A DNA stretch of 64,000 nt, taken from assembly GCF_020529025.1 (NCBI RefSeq), contig NZ_JACNMM010000002.1, positions 558,001 to 622,000 on the forward strand, read 5' to 3'. Positions within the stretch are counted from its first letter, which is position 1; the number at the start of each line of letters is the position of its first letter. The notes beneath the pieces are model-generated. The model worked only from the letters and a program-made list of their open reading frames with translations, was not told the origin of the DNA and made no database searches. The DNA comes from Oceaniglobus trochenteri. GTDB lineage: Bacteria; Pseudomonadota; Alphaproteobacteria; Rhodobacterales; Rhodobacteraceae. A program made the position numbers and the translations under genes. Shown here in pieces: positions 48,025 to 56,669 of this stretch.

Positions 48025-48609
48025 ATGGCAAAGCTGTATTTCAATTTCTCGACGATGAACGCGGGTAAATCCACCCTGCTGCTTCAGGCCGCCCACAACT
48101 ATCGCGAACGCGGCATGGTGCCCTATCTGCTGACTGCGCAGCTTGACACGCGCGCCGGCGAGGGGCGGATTTCATCGCGCATCGGGATAGGCGAAACCGC
48201 CGATACCTTTGCCGAGACCGACGATCTTTTCGCCAGGCTCAAAACGCGCCAGGCGGGCGGACCCGTGGCCTGCACCTTCGTGGACGAGGCGCAGTTCCTC
48301 ACGCCGGCCCAGGTCTGGCAACTGGCCCGCGCGGCCGACGATCTGCGGATTCCGGTGATGTGCTATGGCCTGCGCGTCGATTTCCAGGGGCAGCTTTTCC
48401 CCGGGTCCGCCACGCTGATGGCGATCGCCGACCAGATCCGCGAGGTGCGCACCATCTGCCATTGCGGGCGCAAGGCCACCATGGTCATCCGCCAGGACGA
48501 GGCCGGCCGCCCCCTGAAAGAAGGCGCACAGGTGCAGATCGGCGGCAACGAAACCTATGTCTCGCTTTGCCGCCGCCACTGGCGCGATGCCATGGGCGAT
48601 CCTTACTGA
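48025..48609 (+). CDS. tdk: thymidine kinase
   Basis: The 194-residue type II kinase phosphorylates thymidine with ATP. It has the P-loop FSTMNAGKST, the Asp-containing CTFVDEAQFL (Walker B-like), GLRVDFQGQLFPGSATLM (lasso region), and zinc-binding cysteines in CHCGRKA and near SLCRRHW. Length is usual. It ends 4 bases before the convergent dehydrogenase stop. Confidence 0.95.
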   Translation: MAKLYFNFSTMNAGKSTLLLQAAHNYRERGMVPYLLTAQLDTRAGEGRISSRIGIGETADTFAETDDLFARLKTRQAGGPVACTFVDEAQFLTPAQVWQLARAADDLRIPVMCYGLRVDFQGQLFPGSATLMAIADQIREVRTICHCGRKATMVIRQDEAGRPLKEGAQVQIGGNETYVSLCRRHWRDAMGDPY

Positions 48610-48613
48610 CCCG

Positions 48614-49564
48614 TCACACCGGGTTGGGCAGGTCGCGCCCGTCGAAGAAGGCCACCAGGTTGTCGACGGCCATCATCCCCATGGCGGTGCGCACCTCTTC
48701 GGTGGCGGTGCCGAGGTGGGGCAGCAGGGTGACGTTCTCCATGGCTGTCAGCGCCTCGGGCACCTCTGGTTCAAACTCGTAAACATCCAGCCCGGCCCCC
48801 GCGATGGCACCCGCCTTCAGCGCCGCGATCAGCGCCGCCTCGTCCACGATATCGCCCCGCGCGATGTTGACGAAAACCGCCGTGGGCTTCATCGCCGCGA
48901 AGACGTCGGCATTGATCATGTGCCAGGTTTCCGGCGTGGCGGGAAGCGCCGCGATCAGGACATCGGCTTGCCCCGCAACTTCGGCCGGGGTGGCAAGCTG
49001 ACGTGCCGGAACCCCGGCATCCTGCACCTGCGAGCGGTTGTGGAACACCACATCCATTCCAAAGCCGAAATGGCAACGCCGCGCGATGGCCTTGCCGATC
49101 CGCCCCATGCCCAGAATACCCACCGTCTTGCCGCTGACGTGCTGACCCAGAAGCTGGGTGGGGTGCCAGCCGCCCCAGTGGCCCGCGCGCAGCATCCGCT
49201 CGCCCTCGCCCGCACGGCGGCAGGTCATCAGCATCAGCGTCATGGCGATATCGGCGGTGGCATCGGTGACGGCACCGGGGGTGTTGGACACGGCAATGCC
49301 CGCCGCCTTTGCCGCCGCCACGTCGATATGGTTGTAGCCGACACCGAAATTCGCCAGCAGGCGGCACCGTATTTCACCCCGGAAAGCGTCTTCGCTCAGT
49401 CGATCGCCCAGCGTGGGCAGGATGGCGTCATACTGCGTCATCGCCTCGGCGAGTTCATCGGCGGACATGGGGGTGGTGTCATCGCGCAGGGTCACATCGA
49501 ACCGGGCGCGGGCGGCCTTCAGCACCGGGTCAGGCAGGCGGCGGGTGATCAGAAGCCGCGGCAT
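48614..49564 (-). CDS. D-2-hydroxyacid dehydrogenase (glyoxylate/hydroxypyruvate reductase type)
   Basis: The 316-residue NAD(P)-dependent enzyme has the Rossmann motif GILGMGRIGKAIARR, catalytic Arg in VNIARGDIVDE, Glu in the YEFEPEVPEAL region and His in LLPHLGTAT. N-terminal ANFGVGYNHIDV is conserved. Relatives interconvert glyoxylate/glycolate or hydroxypyruvate/glycerate. It overlaps the CsaA-like gene by one base (TGATG). Confidence 0.88.
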   Translation of the reverse strand: MPRLLITRRLPDPVLKAARARFDVTLRDDTTPMSADELAEAMTQYDAILPTLGDRLSEDAFRGEIRCRLLANFGVGYNHIDVAAAKAAGIAVSNTPGAVTDATADIAMTLMLMTCRRAGEGERMLRAGHWGGWHPTQLLGQHVSGKTVGILGMGRIGKAIARRCHFGFGMDVVFHNRSQVQDAGVPARQLATPAEVAGQADVLIAALPATPETWHMINADVFAAMKPTAVFVNIARGDIVDEAALIAALKAGAIAGAGLDVYEFEPEVPEALTAMENVTLLPHLGTATEEVRTAMGMMAVDNLVAFFDGRDLPNPV

Positions 49565-49896
49565 CAGAACAGCCTCCCGCCGACGGGCACGTCCTGATCG
49601 GGGCGCAGCAGCACCACCTCGCCTTCCTCGTCGGGAACGCCCAGCACCAGAACTTCGGACATCACCTTGCCGATCTGGCGGGGCGGGAAATTCACCACCG
49701 CCATCACCTGCCGCCCGATCAGCGCCTCGGGGGTGTAGTGTTTCGTGATCTGGGCCGAGCTTTTCTTTTCCCCCAACTCGTCACCGAAATCGACCCAAAG
49801 CTTGATCGCGGGCTTGCGCGCCTCGGGGTAGGGTTCGGCGCGGGTGATGACGCCAACCCGGATATCGACCTTCAGAAAATCGTCAAAGCCGATCAT
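49564..49896 (-). CDS. tRNA-binding domain protein (CsaA/YgjH-like)
   Basis: The 110-residue protein is a stand-alone tRNA-binding OB-fold: FDDFLKVDIRVGVITRAEPY, KLWVDFGDELGEKKSSAQI, GRQVMAVVNFPPRQIGKVMSE. It matches CsaA or YgjH, which bind tRNA or act as export chaperones in some species. It overlaps proC by ATGA and the dehydrogenase by TGATG, so all three are translationally coupled. Confidence 0.88.
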   Translation of the reverse strand: MIGFDDFLKVDIRVGVITRAEPYPEARKPAIKLWVDFGDELGEKKSSAQITKHYTPEALIGRQVMAVVNFPPRQIGKVMSEVLVLGVPDEEGEVVLLRPDQDVPVGGRLF

Positions 49897-50705
49897 TTGC
49901 CCAGTTCCCGCGACCGGTCGGCCGCCGCCTTCACGGCCCGGGTCAGCAGCGCCGGAAAGCCTCTGTCGGCGTCCATCAGCACCTCAAGCGCGGCGGCGGT
50001 CGTCCCCTGGGGCGAGGTGACGTTCACACGCAACTGGCCCGGGTCTTCGTCAGACTCCTCGGCCAGGGCGCCGGCCCCGGCGACCGTTGCCTTGGCCAGT
50101 TGCATCGCCAGGTCTTCGGGCAGGCCCTGCGCAACACCGGCGGCGACCAGGGTTTCGATCAGGTGGAACACATAGGCCGGGCCCGATCCGGAAACCCCGG
50201 TCACCGCGTCCATCTGCGCTTCGCTTTCCAGGCGCACAACCTGCCCCACCGCCGACAGCAGCGATTCCGCGAGGTCCATGCCCGGGGCCCCCGCGCCGTT
50301 GGGCACGATTGCCGTGATCCCCCGGCCCACGGCGGCCGGGGTGTTGGGCATGGCGCGGATCACCGGGGTCTGCCCGCCCAGAACGCTTTCGTAATAGGCG
50401 ATCGAGGTGCCCGCCGCGACCGACAGGAACAGGGTTTCGCCATTGCCCATCGCGGCAAGGCTGGGCAGGGCATCCGCCATCATCTGCGGCTTGACCGCCA
50501 CCAGTACGATGGCCGGTGCGGCGGGCAGGTCGGCGTTCAGGTTCAGCCCCTCGATCCCGCGCAGCCAGTCCGACGGCTTGGGGTCGATCACCCATACCGA
50601 CCCGGCGGGCAAACCACCCTTCAGCCAGCCCTGCAACATCGCCGATCCCATCTTGCCACAGCCCAGAAGAACCAGCCCGCGGTCGCGTACGTCGTTCATA
50701 TCCAT
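49893..50705 (-). CDS. proC: pyrroline-5-carboxylate reductase
   Basis: The 270-residue enzyme performs the last step of proline synthesis. It has an N-terminal dinucleotide motif LLGCGKMGSAMLQGWL, VIRAMPNTPAAVGRG, the dimer domain GSGPAYVFHLIETL and the signature VTSPQGTTAAALEVL. ATG 50705 is preferred over GTG 50708 because AAGGAG lies 7 bases upstream. Length matches the family. Confidence 0.94.
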   Translation of the reverse strand: MDMNDVRDRGLVLLGCGKMGSAMLQGWLKGGLPAGSVWVIDPKPSDWLRGIEGLNLNADLPAAPAIVLVAVKPQMMADALPSLAAMGNGETLFLSVAAGTSIAYYESVLGGQTPVIRAMPNTPAAVGRGITAIVPNGAGAPGMDLAESLLSAVGQVVRLESEAQMDAVTGVSGSGPAYVFHLIETLVAAGVAQGLPEDLAMQLAKATVAGAGALAEESDEDPGQLRVNVTSPQGTTAAALEVLMDADRGFPALLTRAVKAAADRSRELGK

Positions 50706-50773
50706 CACAACACTCCTTGGTCGCGGCGCAGCCTAATGCGCCACGCCCCAAGGTAAAGCGGGATTTCGGCGGG

Positions 50774-51163
50774 TCACGACCCCGATTGCAGGGGCGGGCG
50801 GTCGCGCATCCAGGATGTCATGCGCAACCGGATCAGCGCATCAAGGTGATAACTGCGGTATTCCACCCCCACCATCTGGGCCGCGGTGCGGATGCGCAGT
50901 TCGTATTGCCCTTCGCGCCCGTCGGTGTCGATCATGGCGATGATCGGTGTCTTCCCGGTCAGGGAAGCGGCAAAAAGCGCCTGTTGCAGCGAATCCAGGG
51001 AAGACCGCTTGTCCATCCCCACCTCGACCACCTGGGTCGCGGTTTCGCAATCCACGCGGATGCGGTGCAGGTCATAGCCCACCGAATAGCCATGGCTCAC
51101 CTCGGTTTCGCCCCCAAGGACGAAGGAGCACAGGATCGCGGCGATTTCGGTTTCATAGGGCAT
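50774..51163 (-). CDS. conserved hypothetical protein
   Basis: The 129-residue protein has CSFVLGGETEVSHGYSVGYDLHRI and VDCETATQVVEVGMDKRSSLDSL regions (each part of a longer run) and ends DALIRLRMTSWMRDRPP. No membrane segment or signal is seen. I do not recognise a family. It is first in a probable unit with proC, the tRNA-binding protein and the dehydrogenase, and a CtrA-like site lies 31 bases upstream. Confidence 0.65.
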   Translation of the reverse strand: MPYETEIAAILCSFVLGGETEVSHGYSVGYDLHRIRVDCETATQVVEVGMDKRSSLDSLQQALFAASLTGKTPIIAMIDTDGREGQYELRIRTAAQMVGVEYRSYHLDALIRLRMTSWMRDRPPLQSGS

Positions 51164-51193
51164 CCCTTCGGATAGCCCAAAAAACGAGACCTG

Positions 51194-51209
51194 TTAACCT
51201 TTTGTTAAC
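51194..51209. promoter_or_regulatory. CtrA full-site match upstream of the proC unit
   Basis: TTAACCTTTTGTTAAC is an exact TTAA-N7-TTAA site, and a third TTAA follows after 8 bases (51217-51220). It lies between the YbjN stop and the ATG at 51163, within the 57-base intergenic space. CtrA controls cell-cycle, motility and gene-transfer genes in alphaproteobacteria. Binding is inferred from the motif. Confidence 0.5.
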
Positions 51210-51220
51210 TTTTCGGTTAA

Positions 51221-51724
51221 TCAGGCCCGACCATAGGCCTCGGCGATGGCGACCTGCATGGCATCCTCGGGCGTGCGATCCCCCCAGGCCACCAGTTGGA
51301 ACGCCGGATAGAACCGTTCAGCCGCCAGAACCGCCGCCTTGATCAGGGTGTCGATCTGCTCGGGGCCGGCCATCTGCCCCCCGGCCAGCACCAGACCATA
51401 GCGGTAGACCATCAGCTTCTGCGCCTGCCAGAAGGTGAAGGCCCCCGCCCAGCAATGATCGTTGGTGGCGTTCAACACCTCGTAAAGCTGGGGCAGCCGG
51501 TCGTCGGGCGGCTCCATCTCGAAGGTGCAGATCAGGCGCAGGGTTTCGTCATAGCCCGACCAGGCCAGCGTGATCGAATAGGTCCGCCACTGCCCTTCGA
51601 CCGCCATCGCGATCTGGTCGTCGCCGACGCGGTCAAACTCCCAGGCGTGATGTTCAGCGAGGGTTTCGACGATATCGATAGGATGAAGATCCTCGGATTC
51701 GAAGTACTGCTCTGCTAGCGACAT
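51221..51724 (-). CDS. YbjN domain protein
   Basis: The 167-residue protein has the YbjN fold signature: WEFDRVGDDQIAMAVEGQWRTY, YDETLRLICTFEMEPP, LYEVLNATNDHCWAGAFTFW and the helical C-terminus. YbjN proteins resemble type III secretion chaperones and affect stress and motility in enterobacteria; the role here is unknown. ATG 51724 has GAGG 5 bases upstream; ATG 51751 is possible. It is the last host gene before the prophage. Confidence 0.88.
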   Translation of the reverse strand: MSLAEQYFESEDLHPIDIVETLAEHHAWEFDRVGDDQIAMAVEGQWRTYSITLAWSGYDETLRLICTFEMEPPDDRLPQLYEVLNATNDHCWAGAFTFWQAQKLMVYRYGLVLAGGQMAGPEQIDTLIKAAVLAAERFYPAFQLVAWGDRTPEDAMQVAIAEAYGRA

Positions 51725-51991
51725 TTGAGCCTCGTGTTTTGTTATCGCCATGTGCGGGGGATTGCCCCACCACAGCTTGCTGTTTTGCCTAAGTCCGGCG
51801 GTGCCTGTATGCCGAGCTTACCAGATATGGTGTGGCCAAGGGAATCACCTGTAAAGGCTTTTGTTGGGGATAAGGCGCCGCAACCGTGGATAAATGCCGC
51901 AGAATTGTAGCGCGACAGCAGGTTTTGCAGTGTGAGACAGCAGATTTTGCAGTATTTCAACTTTTCTGACTGCCACCGGAACGCCGGGGCT
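51725..51991. other. gene-free, AT-richer junction between host and prophage
   Basis: No convincing gene is present. The right half holds tandem 18-base repeats. Three TTTTGC occurrences are found here (51783, 51924 and 51945 approximately). It contains the promoter region of the YbjN gene at its left edge and probably the end of the prophage further right. Confidence 0.5.
51914..51952 (+). repeat. tandem 18-base repeat at the prophage terminus
   Basis: GACAGCAGGTTTTGCAGT (51914-51931) and GACAGCAGATTTTGCAGT (51935-51952) differ at one base and have a 21-base period. Paired, same-orientation sites with about two helical turns spacing are typical of transposase binding at ends of Mu-like phages, or of integrase arm sites. 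Confidence 0.7.
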
Positions 51992-52033
51992 TTCAAACCC
52001 TCTTCAAGCGAGGAGCCTTAAAGAGGGTTTGAA
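51992..52033. terminator. perfect 13-base inverted repeat after the last prophage gene
   Basis: TTCAAACCCTCTT (51992-52004) and AAGAGGGTTTGAA (52021-52033) flank a 16-base loop, 5 bases beyond the stop of the last tail gene. It could end the late transcript, though no T-run of note follows on either strand. It could alternatively belong to the phage end. Confidence 0.65.
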
Positions 52034-52037
52034 CGGT

Positions 52038-52805
52038 CTAGGCCAGTCCGTACTTGAACAGCAATTTGTCGTTGACTGCGGCGAGGGATGCTTCGTTTCC
52101 AGGCGCGGAAAGATCAGCGCTGAACAGCAACTGATCGCCGATGTAGCCGCCGAAGGTGCCGAAGAGACCCACCGACGTCTGACCCATCGCCCCGAACGCG
52201 GCAGCATTGGCGACGCGGACACCGTTCCGCCAGAGGCTGTACCCCATGGCCAAGCTGAAGGTAGCCATCACCACCACGATCTGGTCGGAATACTGACTGG
52301 CATCGCCATGGGTAACGACCTCGGTTTCGAGGCGCCCTTTCCAGATCTTGAAAGTCCCGCTCGGATTCCATCCGATGTTGGGAGCCAGCAGGTCGGGCGT
52401 ACCGGACGGCACTGCTGGGCGCGGGGCAACGATTTGCTGGGGTTCGGCTCGGGCGTCCATGTAGTGGGCCGAGACAAAGGTCCAGGCTTCGGCGGTGAAC
52501 CCCGGCGCGAAGGTGTGGTCCGAGATCGTGCCCGCCGCCGGGCATCGAATTGATGGGATCGAAGTTCCCGGCATGGCTGCAATCGTGGGGAAAACACTTG
52601 CGCCTGGCACTGGCGAGGTGTCGTTGTCCGGATCGGCACGGTTCACGATCCCCCCATTGCTCTTGAGATAGGCCAATCCGCCCGAGAGATACATCGTCAG
52701 GCTGGGAATGCGGGCGACGCGGGCAGAGCGCCGGTCGTTTTCCACCCTGGGCAATCCGACGGCCTTGTCCAGCCTAAGCCCCTTCATCGTCATGCAGTTG
52801 ATCAT
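52038..52805 (-). CDS. distal tail/fibre-associated protein with LamG-like C-terminus
   Basis: The 255-residue protein starts at ATG 52805, overlapping the fibre stop (ATGA). The C-terminal ~150 residues have a concanavalin/LamG-like pattern: WTFVSAHYMDARAEPQ, IVVVMATFSLAMGYSLW, then GGYIGDQLLFSADLSAPGNE and DKLLFKYGLA, matching the final strand and YL..KYGL ending of LamG-like jelly-roll domains. The N-terminal part (RIPSLTMYLSGGLAYLKSNG) is unassigned. A carbohydrate-binding role at the fibre tip is inferred. Confidence 0.6.
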   Translation of the reverse strand: MINCMTMKGLRLDKAVGLPRVENDRRSARVARIPSLTMYLSGGLAYLKSNGGIVNRADPDNDTSPVPGASVFPTIAAMPGTSIPSIRCPAAGTISDHTFAPGFTAEAWTFVSAHYMDARAEPQQIVAPRPAVPSGTPDLLAPNIGWNPSGTFKIWKGRLETEVVTHGDASQYSDQIVVVMATFSLAMGYSLWRNGVRVANAAAFGAMGQTSVGLFGTFGGYIGDQLLFSADLSAPGNEASLAAVNDKLLFKYGLA

Positions 52806-55800
52806 GTGGTTACCTCTATACGTTGATGGACCGCCCAGTTGTCCAGGCGGCGGTGGTCGTAGCGCGATTTGCGCAAGTCGCCCGCGCTGTCGCGAATGTT
52901 GCCGCGCGGGATCGCGTCGGCGATGCGCGGGCTTGTCTGCCCCGACAGGGCAAAATCCACCCTTTCGGAGCCAGAAGGGGGCACACTGGCCAGCGTCAGT
53001 TCGACCTGACCTGTGCCGTCCAGTCCGGTGTCGGTGATGGTAACTGCAGTCACGCCAATCTCGGTTTCCGTTCCATCGTCGGAGAAATATCGAAACCCCT
53101 TGTTGGAGTTGCGGTCGGGCACTTGAACCGTATCGATCGCCAAGGGGCCGACGGGCACGTGATAGTCGATCGTAACCGTGGTGCCGCTGCGAACGGCACC
53201 CGTTGCCTTCAGGGGGGTGAAGGACCCGCCACCCCACTTCACAGAGGCGATTGCCTCTGCAAGGTGCTCTCCAACCAAGTGATAGCCGGGGCCATCAAGA
53301 TGGAGGAAATCACCACTGAACGGCGCCGGGTAGCTCGGGGCGACCAGATGAATGTGATCGTTCAACGCAGCTACGCGGACCATTTCGGTAACACTGCGCA
53401 CGTTTGCACCGCCGCCGATGTGACTGGAGGGCTGGGTGATCAAAAACGGTACATCCGCCACCTGCCCCGTCACTTCCTTGGCATCGGTGTTCAGGTGACT
53501 TTGCAACGTGACAAGATCGTCGCCGTAGGTCCCATTGGCCGCGTCTGCCTCACCGTGAATAAACAGGATGGCATCGAGAACTACCCGCCACCCCTGCGCC
53601 TCTGCGAGAGACTTGATCCGGGCCATAGCCGCCAGAAGGTTGGCATATGGCACCGAACCGCGCCCCAGCCCTGAAATCGGCGTGCTGCCGACGCCCGCCG
53701 CAAACCACATCGATCGCCAGACCATCTCGTGATCGATCCGGGCAATACGCGTCAGGCTGCGCGCGGCCGCTTCGGCCACGGTCTCCCCGGCCACTCCCGC
53801 GCCTTGACCCAACTTGGCCAGCAATGGCTGAAATCCGGTAATGGTGGCCGGGTCCAGCGCGGCCGTTTCAACGAAGAGCGTCGGCAGCCCCATGCGAATG
53901 TCCATATTCGCTGCCCCGCCGGGCATCAGTGCGTCCTCGGGCCAGGCTGCAAAATCTGAGATCAACGGCGTACCGTTGCGTCCCGCTGAACCTGATTGAC
54001 CATAGACACCAACGACGTGGAGCGTGTTGAAATCGCTCGGGATCAGATGGCCACTTCCGCGTGCACCGATCGCCGCCGTGTTGGCGTAGAGACCTGCCCG
54101 CCCACCGATTTGGACACTATAGGTGGTCAGCGATCGCGGTGCGCTGGCTTGCAATGTCTCGCCGGCGCGCAGCCGCGCGGTTTCTGCGCCATCCTCGCCC
54201 AGGCGCAGTGTGACACCATCTCCATCGAGCCAGGGCATCGGGTGGCGTGCATTGCCCGGCCAGACCTTTCCTCCTGTCCGTTCGACCAATTCCACGGCGC
54301 GGCCGTCTTCGTCGCTTTCGAGCGAAGCGAAGTGCGCCGCAGTGCCTGTCAGCATCGTTTCGCCAGTATGGCGGGAACGCGCCACCATCTCGCCGTCCGC
54401 CTCGAAACCCAGCACCAGGTTGCCAACCTCATCGGCCAATCCCCCACGCAGGTCCGTATCGACAGCCGCCAGCGGCTCACCCAGATGTCGGGACTGGGCA
54501 ATCAGTTCGGCGTCCTCTTCAAACCCCAGAACGACTGCGCCGTTTTCGTCGGCAAGACCGCCCCGCAAGCGGGCGTCCACACCGGCAAGCCGTTCACCCA
54601 TGTGGCGGGACTGGGCGAAAAGTTCTCCGTCCTCACCGAAGCCCAGCGCGACGGCGCCATCCCCGGCGGCCAAGGCGGCGTGAATGCCCTCAGGGTTGGC
54701 TCCGTCGATGGCGACCTTCCCTTGATCCGGCGCAGCTTCTTCGGATTCGAAAAGTCGGGCAGCGACCCCGTGTATCGCTAGTGGGCCGATCACGACACCC
54801 GCATCATTGGCCAGGAGCAGTACGATAGCGCCGGTTACCGCCTGGGCCCGCACAGTGGCCAGCGCCATCTCGCTCACAGTCCAGTTGGCCCCCGGACCCT
54901 GTGCGGTATCAATGACCAAGGCGCGTCCGGGCGCCAGATCGCCCAGAGGCCGGTCGGCGACCGGCCGTTCCCCGGCCCCGCCGTCCAGCAGACCCAAACT
55001 GCTCCACCCCACGACGTAACGGGCTCCGGCCCCTGTGCCCCGCCGTGCGACGATCACACTCGGTGCGCCTTCGTCGCGTGCACCTGGTGCCGCCAGATCC
55101 CAACGCGCCAGACGCACTTGTTCGTCGGCACTATCCAATCGAGCACCGAGGGAATTGTCGGCGCTCATGCGATCGACCACTTCGTCGGTGAGGTCATCAC
55201 GCAGATCCACCAGGTCGGCGCCCCCGAGTACCCTGTCGGTGATGTCTTCCCAGACAATCTCGGCAACACCGGTCACGCCACCCGAGCCGTATGTCTGCAC
55301 GAAGGGCGTACAATAGACCGCAGTGGCCGGAACCACATACTCCACCCCCGGCGCATCGGCATCACGGGAAACAATGATGGAGACGCTGAGGCCACCATCG
55401 GCCACTTTCGGGTCGGCCCAGGTCTTTCGGGTTACGGTGCTGACAGTGGCAAAATTGCCGTTCAGAGACCGCAATTTAACCAGCACCGCGTCGCCGGTCA
55501 CGTCGTCAGTATCGGCGAGCCGCCGAATGGTCACACGCAGGCGGTACACCCGGCCGGCGAGCACCTTGAATGGTCGGCGCGGGGCCACAATCCCCGATCC
55601 CGCCACTTGCCATATCCGACCAAGTTCGCTGTCCACGACTGCCTGGCCGTTGTCCAGCGGGGGGCGATCCTCGGCGGGACCGGTCAACGTCGCTGAAAAA
55701 AGCTCGGGGGCATCGCCGGGATATGACCCTTCCGGAAGGGCGATCCGATCCAATCGTCGGGTCAAAGCACCGTCCCCTGCAGCCCGTGCTGCCGCTTCGG

Positions 55801-56641
55801 TGGCATCGGCAGCTGCCAACGTCTGCTCAGTCATCTGCGCGCGGTTCGTCTCATCCAGAATATCCTGGGCAAGCGCCGTATCGGCCGCCGCCCGATCAGC
55901 CGCTTCGGTAGCATTAGCCGCCGCCAGCCCCTGTTCGGCAGATGTCGCCCGGCTCGATTCATTCGCGAGGTCCTGCGCCAAGGCCGCATCAGCCGCCACG
56001 CGTGCCGTCGCCTCTGTGGCCAGATCCGCTGTCAGGGCCTGTTCCGCAGCGGTGGCCCGACTTGCTTCATTCGCGACGTCCTGCGCCAGGGCTGCATTCT
56101 CCGCCGCGCGCACCGTCGCCTCCGTAGCCAGATCGGCCGTCAGGACCTGTTCAGCAGCGGTGGCCCGACTCGTTTCGTTCGCCACGTCCTGCGCCAGGGC
56201 CGAATCGCCGGCCGCACGCGCTGTCGCCTCTGCCCCGAGGTCCGCCGCCACGGCCGAAATGCCGGAACCTCCGATCCGGACCCAGCGTTCCCAAGCCGCG
56301 TTCCACGAATAGCGCCCGGCGTTCGCAACGCTGGCGCCATCGTACCCCGTGGCACTGGCTTCAGGATGTGTGCCCGTATCTGCCTCCAGAACTTCGCCGC
56401 CCGCCCCCTCAGCTGCGCCGGTCGTACCAGAAAGATCGGCCCATGTTGCCCGCACCACCTGACCCGAAGTGACCTGCGCCTCAATCTGAGCCAAGGCGGC
56501 CGCGATAGGGCCGTCGGCGGCCATCTGTTGCGCCAGATCGCCAACTCCCACGATCCGTGTCGATCCGTCGCGGTGTCCAAGAATATCGTCAAGCGCGGAA
56601 GTTGTCGGAAGATCGGGAGATTTCACGCCGGCATCGGCCAT
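52802..56641 (-). CDS. tail fibre with coiled-coil repeats and sialate-O-acetylesterase-like domain
   Basis: The 1279-residue protein has an N-terminal attachment region (1-125), then alanine-rich 36-residue repeats (about 130-300; SRATAAEQALTADLATEATA type) predicted as a coiled coil. A middle region follows. Three 39-residue repeats (about 640-760; LGFEEDAELIAQSRHLGE type) come next. The C-terminal SGNH/DUF303-like esterase domain (about 870-1130) has VYGQSGSAG (nucleophile Ser), FIHGEADA and FLHLDGPGYH (acid/base Asp-His). It ends with a beta-rich domain. It probably deacetylates surface polysaccharide during adsorption. Confidence 0.78.
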   Translation of the reverse strand: MADAGVKSPDLPTTSALDDILGHRDGSTRIVGVGDLAQQMAADGPIAAALAQIEAQVTSGQVVRATWADLSGTTGAAEGAGGEVLEADTGTHPEASATGYDGASVANAGRYSWNAAWERWVRIGGSGISAVAADLGAEATARAAGDSALAQDVANETSRATAAEQVLTADLATEATVRAAENAALAQDVANEASRATAAEQALTADLATEATARVAADAALAQDLANESSRATSAEQGLAAANATEAADRAAADTALAQDILDETNRAQMTEQTLAAADATEAAARAAGDGALTRRLDRIALPEGSYPGDAPELFSATLTGPAEDRPPLDNGQAVVDSELGRIWQVAGSGIVAPRRPFKVLAGRVYRLRVTIRRLADTDDVTGDAVLVKLRSLNGNFATVSTVTRKTWADPKVADGGLSVSIIVSRDADAPGVEYVVPATAVYCTPFVQTYGSGGVTGVAEIVWEDITDRVLGGADLVDLRDDLTDEVVDRMSADNSLGARLDSADEQVRLARWDLAAPGARDEGAPSVIVARRGTGAGARYVVGWSSLGLLDGGAGERPVADRPLGDLAPGRALVIDTAQGPGANWTVSEMALATVRAQAVTGAIVLLLANDAGVVIGPLAIHGVAARLFESEEAAPDQGKVAIDGANPEGIHAALAAGDGAVALGFGEDGELFAQSRHMGERLAGVDARLRGGLADENGAVVLGFEEDAELIAQSRHLGEPLAAVDTDLRGGLADEVGNLVLGFEADGEMVARSRHTGETMLTGTAAHFASLESDEDGRAVELVERTGGKVWPGNARHPMPWLDGDGVTLRLGEDGAETARLRAGETLQASAPRSLTTYSVQIGGRAGLYANTAAIGARGSGHLIPSDFNTLHVVGVYGQSGSAGRNGTPLISDFAAWPEDALMPGGAANMDIRMGLPTLFVETAALDPATITGFQPLLAKLGQGAGVAGETVAEAAARSLTRIARIDHEMVWRSMWFAAGVGSTPISGLGRGSVPYANLLAAMARIKSLAEAQGWRVVLDAILFIHGEADAANGTYGDDLVTLQSHLNTDAKEVTGQVADVPFLITQPSSHIGGGANVRSVTEMVRVAALNDHIHLVAPSYPAPFSGDFLHLDGPGYHLVGEHLAEAIASVKWGGGSFTPLKATGAVRSGTTVTIDYHVPVGPLAIDTVQVPDRNSNKGFRYFSDDGTETEIGVTAVTITDTGLDGTGQVELTLASVPPSGSERVDFALSGQTSPRIADAIPRGNIRDSAGDLRKSRYDHRRLDNWAVHQRIEVTT

Positions 56642-56669
56642 GGCAACAGTCCTTCAGTAGGGAAATGTG

